From positions 1 to 40,091 of the forward strand of contig JAJPKL010000005.1 in the NCBI GenBank assembly GCA_021323705.1: a stretch of 40,091 nt of DNA, in the 5' to 3' direction. Positions 6,053-14,564 of the stretch are shown in pieces. The DNA is from Nitrososphaerota archaeon. GTDB lineage: Archaea > Thermoproteota > Nitrososphaeria > Nitrososphaerales > Nitrosopumilaceae. The stretch's first letter is position 1; the number at the start of each line of letters is the position of its first letter. The position numbers were made by a program, and so were the translations under genes. The notes below the pieces were generated by a model. That model had not been told where the DNA came from. It searched no databases and saw nothing but the letters and a program-made list of their open reading frames with translations.

Positions 6053-7183
6053 CTATGTTATGCCGAACTTTTTTCCTGCCTTTTCAAATGTATCCAGTGA
6101 TCTTGCAATGTCATCACTTGACAGCCACGCTGTAACTGAGATTCTAATTCTTGCCGTGCCTAGCTTGACGGTAGGATACCTTATGGGCTGTGCAAAAATG
6201 CCGTTACTGAAAAGATACCTGCCAAAGTCTACTGCCTTTTTCTCATTTCCAATTATGACTGGAATTATCTGACTCTGTGAATCTATATTGTATCCAATTG
6301 ACGCAAGACCATCTCGTACTAACTTGACATTTTTCCACAGTCTTGTTCTTTTCTGCTCTCGGTTTGATGATAACTTGTCTAAGGCTGCTCTAACTAAAAA
6401 ATTTGGCAGCGCAGAGGTGTAGATAAAAGACCTTGAGGTGTTTATGGCAAGGTCGATAACCTCTCTTTTTGAGGCTATGTATCCGCCAAATGCCCCAAGA
6501 CCCTTGCTCAAACTGCTAATGTATACATCGATTTTTTTTGCAACCCCAAGATGTGCAGCAGAACCGCGTCCGTCAGGACCTGCAACAAAATCACCATGCG
6601 CGTCATCTAAGAGTATTATGGCGTTGTATTTTTTGCATAGCTCTGTAATCTCTTTTAATCTTGAAAAATCACCATTCATGGAAAATATTCCTTCAGTAAT
6701 TACAAATTTACGTCGGCTCTTTTTTTTCAGTTTATTTTCTAAATCGTATACATCGTTGTGTTTGTATACGATTTTTTTGGCATATGACAACCTGCAAGAG
6801 TCTATTATGCTTGCATGGTTGAGCTCATCGCTTAGTATCAAATCTCCCTTTTGTGGCAGAATTGAAATTATGCCCATGTTTGCCATATATCCAGTTGGGA
6901 ATACAAGCGAGGCTTCTTGGAATTTATGGCGTGCAAGTCTTGACTCGAGTTTACTAAATATCGTATCATTTCCTGCAACAAGTCTTGAACTTGATTGGGC
7001 TTGAGCTTGCAAGTTTTTAGTTGCACCCAGTCCGAGATAGTCATTAGAAGAGAGGTTGACAAGTTTTCTTTTTCCAACAATGATGTACGGACCTGAAACT
7101 TTGTTTTCAAGCAAACGGCGATACAGGTCTGCTTTTTTAATATCGCGTAACCTGGAGGATATGAAACTGAATTTAGGCTTCAA
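6053..7183 (-). CDS. bioF: 8-amino-7-oxononanoate synthase (BioF)
   Basis: A 376-residue PLP enzyme of the alpha-oxoamine synthase family. In biotin synthesis it condenses pimeloyl-CoA (or pimeloyl-ACP) with alanine. Visible motifs are SSNDYLGLG (45-53), FPTGYMAN (95-102), SDELNHASIID (118-128), LLDDAHGDF (191-199) and the PLP lysine K227 in SSLSKGLGAFGGY. The usual glycine-rich stretch before SRL is replaced by AQAQSSSRLVAGN. Its start overlaps the end of bioB by 11 bp, so bioB-bioF is one transcript. Glycine C-acetyltransferase is a close relative, but the biotin neighbours settle the call. Confidence 0.93.
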   Translation of the reverse strand: MKPKFSFISSRLRDIKKADLYRRLLENKVSGPYIIVGKRKLVNLSSNDYLGLGATKNLQAQAQSSSRLVAGNDTIFSKLESRLARHKFQEASLVFPTGYMANMGIISILPQKGDLILSDELNHASIIDSCRLSYAKKIVYKHNDVYDLENKLKKKSRRKFVITEGIFSMNGDFSRLKEITELCKKYNAIILLDDAHGDFVAGPDGRGSAAHLGVAKKIDVYISSLSKGLGAFGGYIASKREVIDLAINTSRSFIYTSALPNFLVRAALDKLSSNREQKRTRLWKNVKLVRDGLASIGYNIDSQSQIIPVIIGNEKKAVDFGRYLFSNGIFAQPIRYPTVKLGTARIRISVTAWLSSDDIARSLDTFEKAGKKFGIT

Positions 7184-8153
7184 GGCCTATCTTTGATATC
7201 ATTTCGAAATCTCGGGCAGGGGAATTTCCACCTATTGTGAGATATCCGCCTGTAATGATACCATTTGCACCTCCAAGTAGTGCCTTTTCTTGTTCGCTTG
7301 AGAGATAAACTTCACGACCGCCAGCTATCTTTAAGATAGTTTTTGGCATAAGAAACCTAAAGACAGCTATTGTACGCAGGATCTCAGATAAAGAAAGCCT
7401 TGACTGCATTTCAAGCGGTGTTCCTTTTTGTGGCACAAGTATGTTGATTGGACATTCTTCGGGGCTGAGTTTTGCCAAATCAAGTCCAAGCTCTAGTCTT
7501 TGCATTCTTGTCTCACCCATGCCGATGATTCCACCACAGCACAGTTCTAAACCTGCATTTTTTACTATGATATTTGTGTTCATTCTCTCATCATATGTGT
7601 GCGTGGTACATATCTTAGAAAAGAAGCTGCGCGATGCTTCAAGGTTGTGATTGTATCTTTTTACTCCGAGCTCCTTGAGTTGGCAAGCCATCGTTTCATC
7701 AATGAAACCAAGTGAGCAATTTACCTCGATGCCTACTTTGTCATTTATCTCTTTGATTATGTTGCAGATTTGCTCAAAATCACTCTTTGTTGGACCTCGC
7801 CATGCGCAAACAAGACAAAAGCTCTTGACGCCGTCTTGCTTTGAGGCCAGTGCATTTTGTACAATGACTTCGGGTGGCAACAGCTTGTATGTGTCAATAC
7901 CGCTCTTGTAAAAGGCAGACTGTGAACAAAATGAACAATCTTCTTGGCATTTTCCTTTTTTTGCATTGATTAGTGACTCTACATCAACCATGTTGCCGCT
8001 AATCTCTCGGGTTATCTCGTTTGCCGCATCTGATAAAAACTGTAAAGATTCTTCTGGTACATTGATGAGTCTTTCAGCCTCTTGTGCAGTTATGGTATCT
8101 CCTGCTAACACCTTGTTTTTGCACAATATGATAAACTCGTGCTCTGAATTCAC
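7173..8153 (-). CDS. bioB: Biotin synthase (BioB)
   Basis: A 326-residue radical SAM enzyme that inserts sulfur into dethiobiotin. The [4Fe-4S] cluster motif is C69-x3-C73-x2-C76 in GKCQEDCSFCSQS. Further family motifs are FCLVCAWRGP, the NHNLEASRSFF segment followed by THTYDERM, and GGIIGMGET. Start is GTG at 8153, supported by an AT-rich TATA sequence centred 28 bp upstream, so the message should be leaderless. A BirA-type operator abuts that TATA box, so expression is likely repressed when biotin is plentiful. It overlaps bioF by 11 bp. Confidence 0.96.
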   Translation of the reverse strand: MNSEHEFIILCKNKVLAGDTITAQEAERLINVPEESLQFLSDAANEITREISGNMVDVESLINAKKGKCQEDCSFCSQSAFYKSGIDTYKLLPPEVIVQNALASKQDGVKSFCLVCAWRGPTKSDFEQICNIIKEINDKVGIEVNCSLGFIDETMACQLKELGVKRYNHNLEASRSFFSKICTTHTYDERMNTNIIVKNAGLELCCGGIIGMGETRMQRLELGLDLAKLSPEECPINILVPQKGTPLEMQSRLSLSEILRTIAVFRFLMPKTILKIAGGREVYLSSEQEKALLGGANGIITGGYLTIGGNSPARDFEMISKIGLEA

Positions 8154-8174
8154 AATCTGTTTTCAAATTACTCC

Positions 8175-8187
8175 ATTAATTAATATT
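8175..8187 (-). promoter_or_regulatory. bioB TATA box
   Basis: An AT-only stretch (AATATTAATTAAT on minus) centred about 28 bp before the bioB GTG start. It lies immediately downstream of the BirA-type operator. Confidence 0.55.
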
Positions 8188-8191
8188 GTTG

Positions 8192-8223
8192 TGGTAAACC
8201 GTGATTATCAAATAGGTTTACCA
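8192..8223. promoter_or_regulatory. BirA-type biotin operator
   Basis: A perfect 9-bp inverted repeat with a 14-bp spacer: TGGTAAACC (8192-8200), then 14 bases, then GGTTTACCA (8215-8223). The known BirA consensus is close to TTGTAAACC-N14/16-GGTTTACAA and has been reported in both bacteria and archaea. The site lies between bioA and bioB, directly upstream of the bioB TATA box, where a bound repressor would block TBP/TFB. No birA gene is in the window. No second copy was seen before bioA or bioD. Confidence 0.85.
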
Positions 8224-8243
8224 TTCTGAGAATGTTTTGCAAA

Positions 8244-9560
8244 TCATGAAATTTGCTGTGCGACTTTGTTGATTGTATCAATGGTTCCGTCAACTAGAAA
8301 CTCTAGTTCCTGCTTTGATATTGCAAGTGGGGGAACCAGCATTACTATGTGCCCCAAAGTTCTCAAGTAAATTTTATGTTTTTTTGCCTCTTTGAAAATC
8401 CTTTGGTGTATGCGTTTTTCAGGTGTAATTGGAGATTTTTTTGCCTTGTTGCTGACTAGTTCTATTCCCATCAGCATTCCCTTATGCCTTACGTCTCCAA
8501 CAAGTCCAAGTCTGCTCATCTCGTCTACTCTACTTTGAAGATACGAAGAACTCTTTCCAATTTTTGATATGATGTTGTATTTTTTATACAAGGCAAGATT
8601 TGCAAGGGCAGTTGCGCATGCCAAGGGATTGCCAGTAAATGTATGTCCGTGGAAGAAATGCTTCATTTCCTTGTGCTGGCCCAAAAATGAATCATAGATT
8701 CTCTTGTTTGCCAGTGTTACTGCAAGCGGAATATATCCTGCTGTTAACATCTTGCCATAAGAGACAATGTCTGGCATGCTTTTCTGGTTCTGGTACTCTA
8801 TCATGGAGCCAAGCCTGCCTAAACCTGTGGCAATCTCATCTAATATGAATAATACATCGTACTTTTTGCAAAGCTTGCTAATCTTACTTTGAAAACTGTC
8901 TGGATATATGGTAACCCCCCCAGCTATCTGGGCTCCACTTTCCATCACAAAGGCTGCTATGTTGTTATTTTTTGAAAGCGTATATTCAATTTTATCAAGA
9001 CAGTGATTCTGATAGTCTTCAAAAGTAAATCCATTTGGAATGCGGTATCTATTTGGAACAGGCAATCTAACTGCAGAAAACAAGACGGATTTGTATCTTG
9101 AAAAAAACTCAGGAACGTATCCTAGTGACATTGTTCCTATGGTATCTCCGTGGTATCCGTTTTCAAGTGTGGCAAACTTTGTCTTTTTCTTTTCGCCCTT
9201 GTTGTACCAATATTGTAGTGCCATCTTTGCAGAAACTTCCATTGCAGTAGACCCATCATCTGAATAAAACACCCTGTGCATGTCTGGAGCAAGTCTTACC
9301 ATCTTTTCTGCAAGTTCTTCTGCCTTGTCATTTGTGAGGTTAAAAAGAGACGAATGTTGTAATTTTTGTATCTGAGCTATCATTGCTCTTACCAGTTCGT
9401 CTTTGGAGTGCCCCCACACATTGCACCACATGCTTGCAACTCCATCCAACAGACGTTCGCCTTTTGCATTGTAAAGCCACATTCCTTTTCCTTTAACTAT
9501 GACATCAAAACTATTCCAATCTTTCATTTGGGTATAAGGGTGCCATACTCGGCTTTGCAT
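8244..9560 (-). CDS. bioA: Adenosylmethionine-8-amino-7-oxononanoate aminotransferase (BioA)
   Basis: A 438-residue class III aminotransferase that uses SAM as amino donor to make 7,8-diaminopelargonate. The N-terminal WHPYTQM (residues 6-12) is a BioA signature. The PLP-binding aspartate is D241 in FILDEIATG and the Schiff-base lysine is K270 in VSYGKMLTAG. HGHTFTGNPLACA follows. Length is normal. A TATA box 28 bp before ATG 9560 supports the start. It precedes bioB with a 90-bp gap holding the operator and bioB promoter, so bioBF can be controlled separately. Confidence 0.95.
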   Translation of the reverse strand: MQSRVWHPYTQMKDWNSFDVIVKGKGMWLYNAKGERLLDGVASMWCNVWGHSKDELVRAMIAQIQKLQHSSLFNLTNDKAEELAEKMVRLAPDMHRVFYSDDGSTAMEVSAKMALQYWYNKGEKKKTKFATLENGYHGDTIGTMSLGYVPEFFSRYKSVLFSAVRLPVPNRYRIPNGFTFEDYQNHCLDKIEYTLSKNNNIAAFVMESGAQIAGGVTIYPDSFQSKISKLCKKYDVLFILDEIATGLGRLGSMIEYQNQKSMPDIVSYGKMLTAGYIPLAVTLANKRIYDSFLGQHKEMKHFFHGHTFTGNPLACATALANLALYKKYNIISKIGKSSSYLQSRVDEMSRLGLVGDVRHKGMLMGIELVSNKAKKSPITPEKRIHQRIFKEAKKHKIYLRTLGHIVMLVPPLAISKQELEFLVDGTIDTINKVAQQIS

Positions 9561-9582
9561 ACATGACCCTTTTCACCAGTCG

Positions 9583-9592
9583 CATTAAAAAT
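9583..9592 (-). promoter_or_regulatory. bioA TATA box
   Basis: ATTTTTAATG on minus, centred 28 bp before the bioA ATG. The hexamer TTGTAC occurs at 9601-9606 and again at 9623-9628 just upstream and could be a regulator site, but this is weak. Confidence 0.5.
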
Positions 9593-9666
9593 TGTGTTGT
9601 TTGTACTTTAGATGTATATTACTTGTACAGACAAACGCCTATCAATTTACATATAGATATCAAAAC

Positions 9667-9837
9667 ATGGAGCGTGATAATACTGAGGCAAAATCAATCG
9701 AAGATATGTGGAAGGTGATCGAAAGCTTTGGCATCAAGCGCGAAATTTATGAGTTACACAATCCAGGATACCATGAAGTGCATAATCTGTATCTTGCTAT
9801 AAAAGAGAAACAAAAATCTACCAGAAATCAAAAGTAA
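9667..9837 (+). CDS. Small hypothetical protein (56 aa)
   Basis: A 56-residue acidic/basic helical protein starting at ATG 9667. The frame extends upstream to 9592, but that part is Cys/Tyr-rich and covers the bioA promoter region, so it was not used. A TATA-like TTTACATATA lies about 20 bp before ATG 9667. No domain is recognised. It sits tail-to-tail with a TrmB-like regulator. Confidence 0.5.
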   Translation: MERDNTEAKSIEDMWKVIESFGIKREIYELHNPGYHEVHNLYLAIKEKQKSTRNQK

Positions 9838-9890
9838 TTCTGTTTTGTAGATTGTTTCTCAAATGAACTAGTACGGCAGAGATCCTTATC

Positions 9891-10751
9891 CTAATAGCAT
9901 GGCTGGGAGCTTTCCCAAGAGTACTCAAATAACTTGCTGAGGGGCTCGTTCAAAGATTTTGAATTCGACCACATTGCAAACACACTGTGTGATGGGTGTG
10001 TCGCATTCCTCAAAAACAACATGATCTCATCATTGTCTTTTATTACAAAGCACTGGTTGCTATTCTCCTCACTTGGTATCAACCTAATTCTTTTCTTGTC
10101 AAACTCGTTTAGAAAATCTGGAAGCTGCAGAGCAGGCGAGATAATTAACCTCGAATCAGCCATAGAATTGAACATCATCTCAATTATCTCTGAATGATAA
10201 AATCTCGACACGTCCTTTTCACTTCCAAATATGACTAGCTGCTCCTTTGCAGTTCTTATCATATCTTTTATCTTGGAATAGATCTGCCCCGTTCCCTCCA
10301 TTGTTTGAAGCTTGTCTTGTTTTATCTCAGTTGTTTCTACTGCAAAAGTGGGCACCTCTTTCCACATCTCTGTTATGTTCTTTTCTTGGCTTGCAAGAAT
10401 GTTCAGGTTTTCTTTTTCGGTATTGATTAGAGTGTATATGGCCTGTTCAATTGGAATTGCCATATACCTAGTCGGTGAAGAAAACTCTGCAGTTACAATT
10501 CCCTTGTTTTGTAGTGTGTTAAGAATAAAGTATGTCTCAGTTCTGGGCATGCCAAGTGACTTGACTACTTCGGGAGCAGTCTTTGGACCGTATTTCCCCA
10601 AGTAAATGTATATCTTGGCTTGGTTATGGGTTAACCCGAACTTGACAAGCTCATTTTTTATTTTTTCTAATTTTACCTTGTAATCGTAGAGGTTCGAATC
10701 CTCGCCTGCGGCAAAAATGCCGACCTGAAATTCAGTATCTGCCTGCTTCAT
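9891..10751 (-). CDS. TrmB-family transcriptional regulator, paralogue 1
   Basis: A 286-residue regulator. Residues about 34-105 form a winged helix-turn-helix of TrmB type: FGLTHNQAKIYIYLGKYGPK, then a recognition helix region with MPRTETYFILNTLQNKGIV. The C-terminal half (about 145-286) is a TrmB-like effector domain with EGTGQIYSKIKDMI, a short FGSEKD motif and FVIKDNDEIMLFL. It faces away from bioD across a 140-bp divergent promoter region with several short repeats, so control of bioD or of itself is possible. Two paralogues of the same length lie at 12220 and 27769. Confidence 0.87.
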   Translation of the reverse strand: MKQADTEFQVGIFAAGEDSNLYDYKVKLEKIKNELVKFGLTHNQAKIYIYLGKYGPKTAPEVVKSLGMPRTETYFILNTLQNKGIVTAEFSSPTRYMAIPIEQAIYTLINTEKENLNILASQEKNITEMWKEVPTFAVETTEIKQDKLQTMEGTGQIYSKIKDMIRTAKEQLVIFGSEKDVSRFYHSEIIEMMFNSMADSRLIISPALQLPDFLNEFDKKRIRLIPSEENSNQCFVIKDNDEIMLFLRNATHPSHSVFAMWSNSKSLNEPLSKLFEYSWESSQPCY

Positions 10752-10799
10752 TCTCCCAACCCTGATGGGTACTAGATCCTAACCAAGTTATTATCAGTT

Positions 10800-10828
10800 T
10801 TGACACAAACTGCGTCAAGTAGCGTCAA
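10800..10828. promoter_or_regulatory. Operator candidate between trmB1 and bioD
   Basis: TTGAC (10800-10804) faces GTCAA (10814-10818), and GCGTCAA is repeated directly at 10812-10818 and 10822-10828, one helical turn apart. A second small inverted repeat CGTGA-CATC-TCACG follows at 10844-10857, just before the bioD TATA box. None resembles the BirA operator. A role in TrmB-type control is inferred from position. Confidence 0.35.
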
Positions 10829-10863
10829 CTTTTCCTTTTTACGCGTGACATCTCACGTTGGAT

Positions 10864-10873
10864 TCTTAAATAC
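10864..10873 (+). promoter_or_regulatory. bioD TATA box
   Basis: TTCTTAAATA is centred about 24 bp before ATG 10892 and supports that start over the TTG at 10883. Confidence 0.5.
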
Positions 10874-10891
10874 CACTTCTGATTGTTCTAC

Positions 10892-11584
10892 ATGAAATCA
10901 TACTTTGTCACAGGTACGGATACTGGAGTAGGAAAGACTACAATAACTGCAGCAATTGCCGCCTTGCTTAGAAAACATGGCATAGATGTTGGCGTGATGA
11001 AGCCAATTGCAACGGGTGTAACGCAAAAGAATGGATTCAGGTCAGAGGATGTGGCATTGTTACATGCGGCTGCTCAGGTAAAAGATGATGAAAAAACAGT
11101 AAACCCTGTATTTTTGCCCCTGCCTACTTCTCCATATGACGCCTCAAAAATATTGAATGTAAAAATCGACATGTCACCAGTGTTTGAGAGATATGAATAC
11201 CTTGCAAAGTCTCACCAAATGGTACTAGTGGAGGGAATCGGGGGCATAATGACTCCAATTACAAAGGATTTCTTTGTTGCAGACATGATAAAGCAAATGA
11301 AACTTGAAACGATTATAGTAACACGCTCTACTCTTGGGACGATAAACCATACTGTCATGACAATTGAGATGTGTAGGAAATACCAGATTCCTGTCAAGGG
11401 TTTGGTAATCAATTATTTTGATGAAAATGGAACACATGCAGAAAGAAATGCTCCATCTACGTTACATGAAATTACAGGATTGCCAATTCTAGGTACAATT
11501 CCCTTTGTAAAAGATTACCAGAAACCAGAAGTGATGGTAGATATTGTAGAAAAAAATATTGATTTGAACGCCCTTATATCCTAA
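10892..11584 (+). CDS. bioD: Dethiobiotin synthetase (BioD)
   Basis: A 230-residue P-loop enzyme that closes the ureido ring of dethiobiotin from diaminopelargonate, CO2 and ATP. The N-terminal Walker A GTDTGVGKTT (residues 8-17 from this start) is diagnostic. KPIATGV, the ALLHAAAQ region and VEGIGGIMTPI follow as in the family. The frame extends three codons upstream to TTG 10883, but ATG 10892 fits both the TATA spacing and the family N terminus. It is separated from bioA by trmB1 and transcribed in the opposite direction. It overlaps the 11574 gene tail-to-tail by 11 bp. Confidence 0.94.
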   Translation: MKSYFVTGTDTGVGKTTITAAIAALLRKHGIDVGVMKPIATGVTQKNGFRSEDVALLHAAAQVKDDEKTVNPVFLPLPTSPYDASKILNVKIDMSPVFERYEYLAKSHQMVLVEGIGGIMTPITKDFFVADMIKQMKLETIIVTRSTLGTINHTVMTIEMCRKYQIPVKGLVINYFDENGTHAERNAPSTLHEITGLPILGTIPFVKDYQKPEVMVDIVEKNIDLNALIS

Positions 11585-12116
11585 AGATCTTAAGTTTTGA
11601 CTGTTTCTTGCCTGCTGTAAAGCTTATCAGGTCGTTTATTATCTTTGCAAAACTGAACTGCTCTTTATCAAGTGTGTATACTCTTGCATTTACTGGAATT
11701 GGCCTGTCTGCTACAAGCCATATGTTATCTGATTTTGGCTGTATCTTCTTTAGCTTGTCTACATTTTCTTTTATCGTATCCAATTCGTTAGTCTTTGAGA
11801 AATATATGACGACTACATCATCTGGATTTATAGAAAGTGTTCTGGCATCAGGTATTGCAACATCGATATCAACTGACTGGAACGAGGTCTTTCTCTGGCT
11901 TGGAATCATTGCTAAAGTTAGTAAATAATGAGTGAGACCTTCCGCTAGCGCGCCAAGCGTAGATTGCTTGTTTCCTTCTTCCTTGTCTAGATTAGATAGG
12001 CAGTGGTTGAAGATTGTGCTTATTGCCTCAGTACTCTCGCCTTGGGCAATGTCTGAGAGTATTCTTTTTTCCTGGTATTCGGAAATTGCATTGTACAAAA
12101 TGTCTTTAATTTCCAA
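11574..12116 (-). CDS. Unknown conserved-looking protein beside bioD
   Basis: A 180-residue soluble protein. The N-terminal half is helical (ILYNAISEYQEKRILSDIA). The C-terminal half alternates strands and charged turns: DIDVAIPD, DDVVVIYFSK, NIWLVADRPI. The D-x-D...D and later K pattern recalls nuclease-like or Rossmann-like cores, but no family can be named. A TATA-like TTTTAATTA lies about 26 bp before ATG 12116, so it has its own promoter. Its end overlaps bioD by 11 bp and its start follows trmB2, so it sits inside the biotin/regulator block. Confidence 0.7.
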   Translation of the reverse strand: MEIKDILYNAISEYQEKRILSDIAQGESTEAISTIFNHCLSNLDKEEGNKQSTLGALAEGLTHYLLTLAMIPSQRKTSFQSVDIDVAIPDARTLSINPDDVVVIYFSKTNELDTIKENVDKLKKIQPKSDNIWLVADRPIPVNARVYTLDKEQFSFAKIINDLISFTAGKKQSKLKIFRI

Positions 12117-12219
12117 TGTTTTTGCTTGCTTTTGTGGATAATTAAAACTAGTCGCATAAAACCATTTTTCAATTAAAACCAGTTCTTTGTGACTGTACTA
12201 TCTCAGCACAGAAATGGAA

Positions 12220-13071
12220 TCAGTACATTCTTTCGGAATTTATCCAACATAGCTCAAACAACATGCGGAGGGAGGAAACAAGCGGTGGTGAATCTGCCCA
12301 CATGGCAAAAACATTGTGTGATGGATGGTCAGAATTCCTAAGGAAGAACAGAACTTCATCAGAATCTCGAATCAGAAAACACAGGTTTCCCCATTTGCTT
12401 CCTGGAATTATCTTTATCTTGTCCTTGTCCATCTGCTTGGCGTGTTCTGGCATTCTCTGTGTTGGTGAAATTATTATCTTATAGTCTGAGTTTGAACTAG
12501 ATAGCAATTCTAGAAAATCTGCATAGTAAAATCTTGACAGGTCCTTTTCAGTGCAGAAAATAAAGATCTCTTCTTTTGTTTGATTTATCATATTTTTGAT
12601 TTTGCTGTTTATTTGCGGTGTACCCTGAAGCATCTGCATTTTTTCTTTTTTTGTCTCGCTTGTCTCTACTATGAAAGCAGGAATGTCATTCCACAATTCT
12701 GTCAATTCTTGCTCTTGGCTTGCCAAGATCTTTACCTTTTCTTGCTCAGATTTTACAAGTGTGACAATTGCCTCATTAATTGGTAATGTAGAATATTTTA
12801 TTGGCGTTGAAAATTCCGCAGTTACAATTCCCTTGTTTTGCAATGTATTAATGATAAAATATGTCTCAGTCCGTGGTATCTCTAACGCTTTTGAAACCTC
12901 TGGTGCGCTCTTTGGCCCATATTTTCCAAGGTAGATGAACACCTTGGCTTGATTTTGGCTTAGGCCAAATTTTAGAAGCTCTGTTTTTACTTGTTCCATC
13001 TTTACTTTGTATGGATATAATTTGGATTCCGAATCGGAGAGAAACACTGATGCGATCTCTTGGTCTTGCAA
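12220..13071 (-). CDS. TrmB-family transcriptional regulator, paralogue 2
   Basis: A 283-residue regulator, clearly related along its full length to the one at 9891 (FGLSQNQAKVFIYLGKYGPK, PRTETYFIINTLQNKGIVTA and the C-terminal FFLRNSDHPSHNVFAMW). The winged helix lies at about 33-105 and the effector domain follows. Start is TTG at 13071, with a TATA-like TTATATGATA about 30 bp upstream. No later Met keeps the N terminus. The tandem layout around bioD suggests duplication, with divergence mainly in the C-terminal half. Confidence 0.85.
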   Translation of the reverse strand: MQDQEIASVFLSDSESKLYPYKVKMEQVKTELLKFGLSQNQAKVFIYLGKYGPKSAPEVSKALEIPRTETYFIINTLQNKGIVTAEFSTPIKYSTLPINEAIVTLVKSEQEKVKILASQEQELTELWNDIPAFIVETSETKKEKMQMLQGTPQINSKIKNMINQTKEEIFIFCTEKDLSRFYYADFLELLSSSNSDYKIIISPTQRMPEHAKQMDKDKIKIIPGSKWGNLCFLIRDSDEVLFFLRNSDHPSHNVFAMWADSPPLVSSLRMLFELCWINSERMY

Positions 13072-13251
13072 CTAAACCACTTGTAGAGTAACTGTAATGA
13101 TATCATATAACTAACGAGATGGATTTATCAGTAAGATTTCTTAGAAAATTATAAATTCAATAAAAAATATGTTTCGTTACATCTATACTTTTGAACTACA
13201 CATAAGATGAATGTCGCATACGATTTATGCTCACTGGAATTTTGTACTTGA

Positions 13252-13476
13252 TTAATTTGGTGAGCGGTTGACTCTTTCAGCCAGCGCTAGCTTTGCATTT
13301 GCAATATCCCACAAGGTGTTTTCAATTCGGGCCAAGTGTTCATTTATTCCTTTGATGTCGTTTTTTAGGGAACGCAACTTGATTGCCTCAACTTCTAGTG
13401 TGATGTCGGATAGATACTCTGTAAATACCTCTGAAAAGGAGATGCCTTTTTGATTGAGGGCGATTTCTCGGACCAT
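13252..13476 (-). CDS. Small helical protein (74 aa)
   Basis: The frame is open to 13557, but ATG 13476 is preferred because a TATAAAAA-type box (13506-13513, minus orientation) lies about 30 bp before it. The protein has helical, heptad-like repeats (LEVEAIKLRSLKNDIKGINE) and likely forms a coiled coil. No family is recognised. It is the outermost minus-strand gene of the pilus region and may not belong to it. Confidence 0.55.
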   Translation of the reverse strand: MVREIALNQKGISFSEVFTEYLSDITLEVEAIKLRSLKNDIKGINEHLARIENTLWDIANAKLALAERVNRSPN

Positions 13477-13626
13477 TTCTCTGTTGTTAAATAGAATCGG
13501 TGAAGTATAAAAATACCATCTGCCACTAGTGGAAATGAGAATTTTATTTTGCCACATTTTTGTGATGAATTCTCCTTTTTTGGGAAATGGTCTGATATTT
13601 GATTATCTATAATTTTTCTGAATTGA

Positions 13627-14394
13627 TCAATCTAAGAATCTTCTAAAACTATCGTACTCATCTTGAGTAAGATCACTTTTGCCTTTTGAATCCAAAACTT
13701 TTTTCATCTTTTCAAATTTTTCTGCAAGCAAAGAGAGGTCTATTGGCTGTCCACTGTCTTCGTTTTTCAGTCCGACGTAATATTTTACTCTCTCTTCAAA
13801 TCTGTCTGGAGTGATTTCTTTTATCAAAACTTCGCCAGTGGCAATGATTTTTGCCATGCGCTCTCTTTCTTTTTGCTCAAGGGTTCGCTTTTCTTCTTCG
13901 ATTGTCTGTCGGTGATTTTCATAACCTGTCTTGATGTCTTTTAATTCGGATTCTAATTTTGAGAGAACGTTGTTTACTACATCAAACGATACCTGCTCAC
14001 TACCTGAATTTGTTTGCGTATTTTTTACGTGCAAATTATTTTGTGGCGAGTTTGAACGGGATTCTTCGAAATGGTTGTCTGCGACTAGTTTGACAGGTAT
14101 TGGTTTCACCTGTTTTTTTGACACAAATCCATATGCTACAAAACCAATTCCAGCCCATGCCAGTCCTAACAACATGTATTGTACGATGGGTATCACCGTA
14201 CTGAGAGGGGGATACCCCATCTGGCGCAGCATTGACGCTCCACCCAAGGTGTTTCCTCCCATCATCGAAGATACAAAGGAATGCACTGTCTGAGACAGAA
14301 GATGTGGAGCAAAGTAATACAATGGAATTGAAACCATGGTAAGTACTGCCCCACCAATTACCGGTACGATCCTCATACTTGATCGATGAATCAA
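13627..14394 (-). CDS. Membrane protein with coiled coil and SHOCT-like tail
   Basis: A 255-residue protein. Two hydrophobic segments (about 8-30 and 65-90) form an N-terminal membrane hairpin. A charged cytoplasmic part with a coiled coil (about 140-190, with EEEKRTLEQKERERM) follows. The last 30 residues, ending SKGKSDLTQDEYDSFRRFLD, resemble a SHOCT short C-terminal domain. Start is TTG 14394, with a TATA-like TATTTTATTA 27 bp upstream; ATG 14376 is the alternative. It may be a membrane partner of the neighbouring pilus genes. This is inferred from location only. Confidence 0.65.
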   Translation of the reverse strand: MIHRSSMRIVPVIGGAVLTMVSIPLYYFAPHLLSQTVHSFVSSMMGGNTLGGASMLRQMGYPPLSTVIPIVQYMLLGLAWAGIGFVAYGFVSKKQVKPIPVKLVADNHFEESRSNSPQNNLHVKNTQTNSGSEQVSFDVVNNVLSKLESELKDIKTGYENHRQTIEEEKRTLEQKERERMAKIIATGEVLIKEITPDRFEERVKYYVGLKNEDSGQPIDLSLLAEKFEKMKKVLDSKGKSDLTQDEYDSFRRFLD

Positions 14395-14564
14395 AAACTA
14401 ATATCGACTTGTTTGTAATAAAATATGACACATTGTTCTAGTAGACGATTCCTAGTGACTAGATTGGCGGTTATTTGCCTCAAGAATGTAAAATTACACT
14501 ACGTCGTTTACTTGCTGGCAAATAGGCAGATTACGATATCATTTAAACAGAAATGAAAAAATTG

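Noticed and set aside
9592-9666. N-terminal extension of the small protein at 9667
   Set aside because: Composition differs from the rest, it covers promoter sequence, and a TATA-like box stands before ATG 9667.
10680-10715. A tRNA T-arm-like sequence (GAGG-TTCGAAT-CCTC) followed by GCCTGCGGCA, resembling a tRNA 3' end or an att site
   Set aside because: It lies inside the coding start of TrmB paralogue 1, has no cloverleaf upstream, and the paralogue codes a similar peptide at the same place, so it is most likely chance.
13097-13106. Perfect 10-bp palindrome ATGATATCAT upstream of TrmB paralogue 2
   Set aside because: Short, AT-rich and overlapping the TATA-like sequence, so easily chance. 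No copy was found before the other paralogues.
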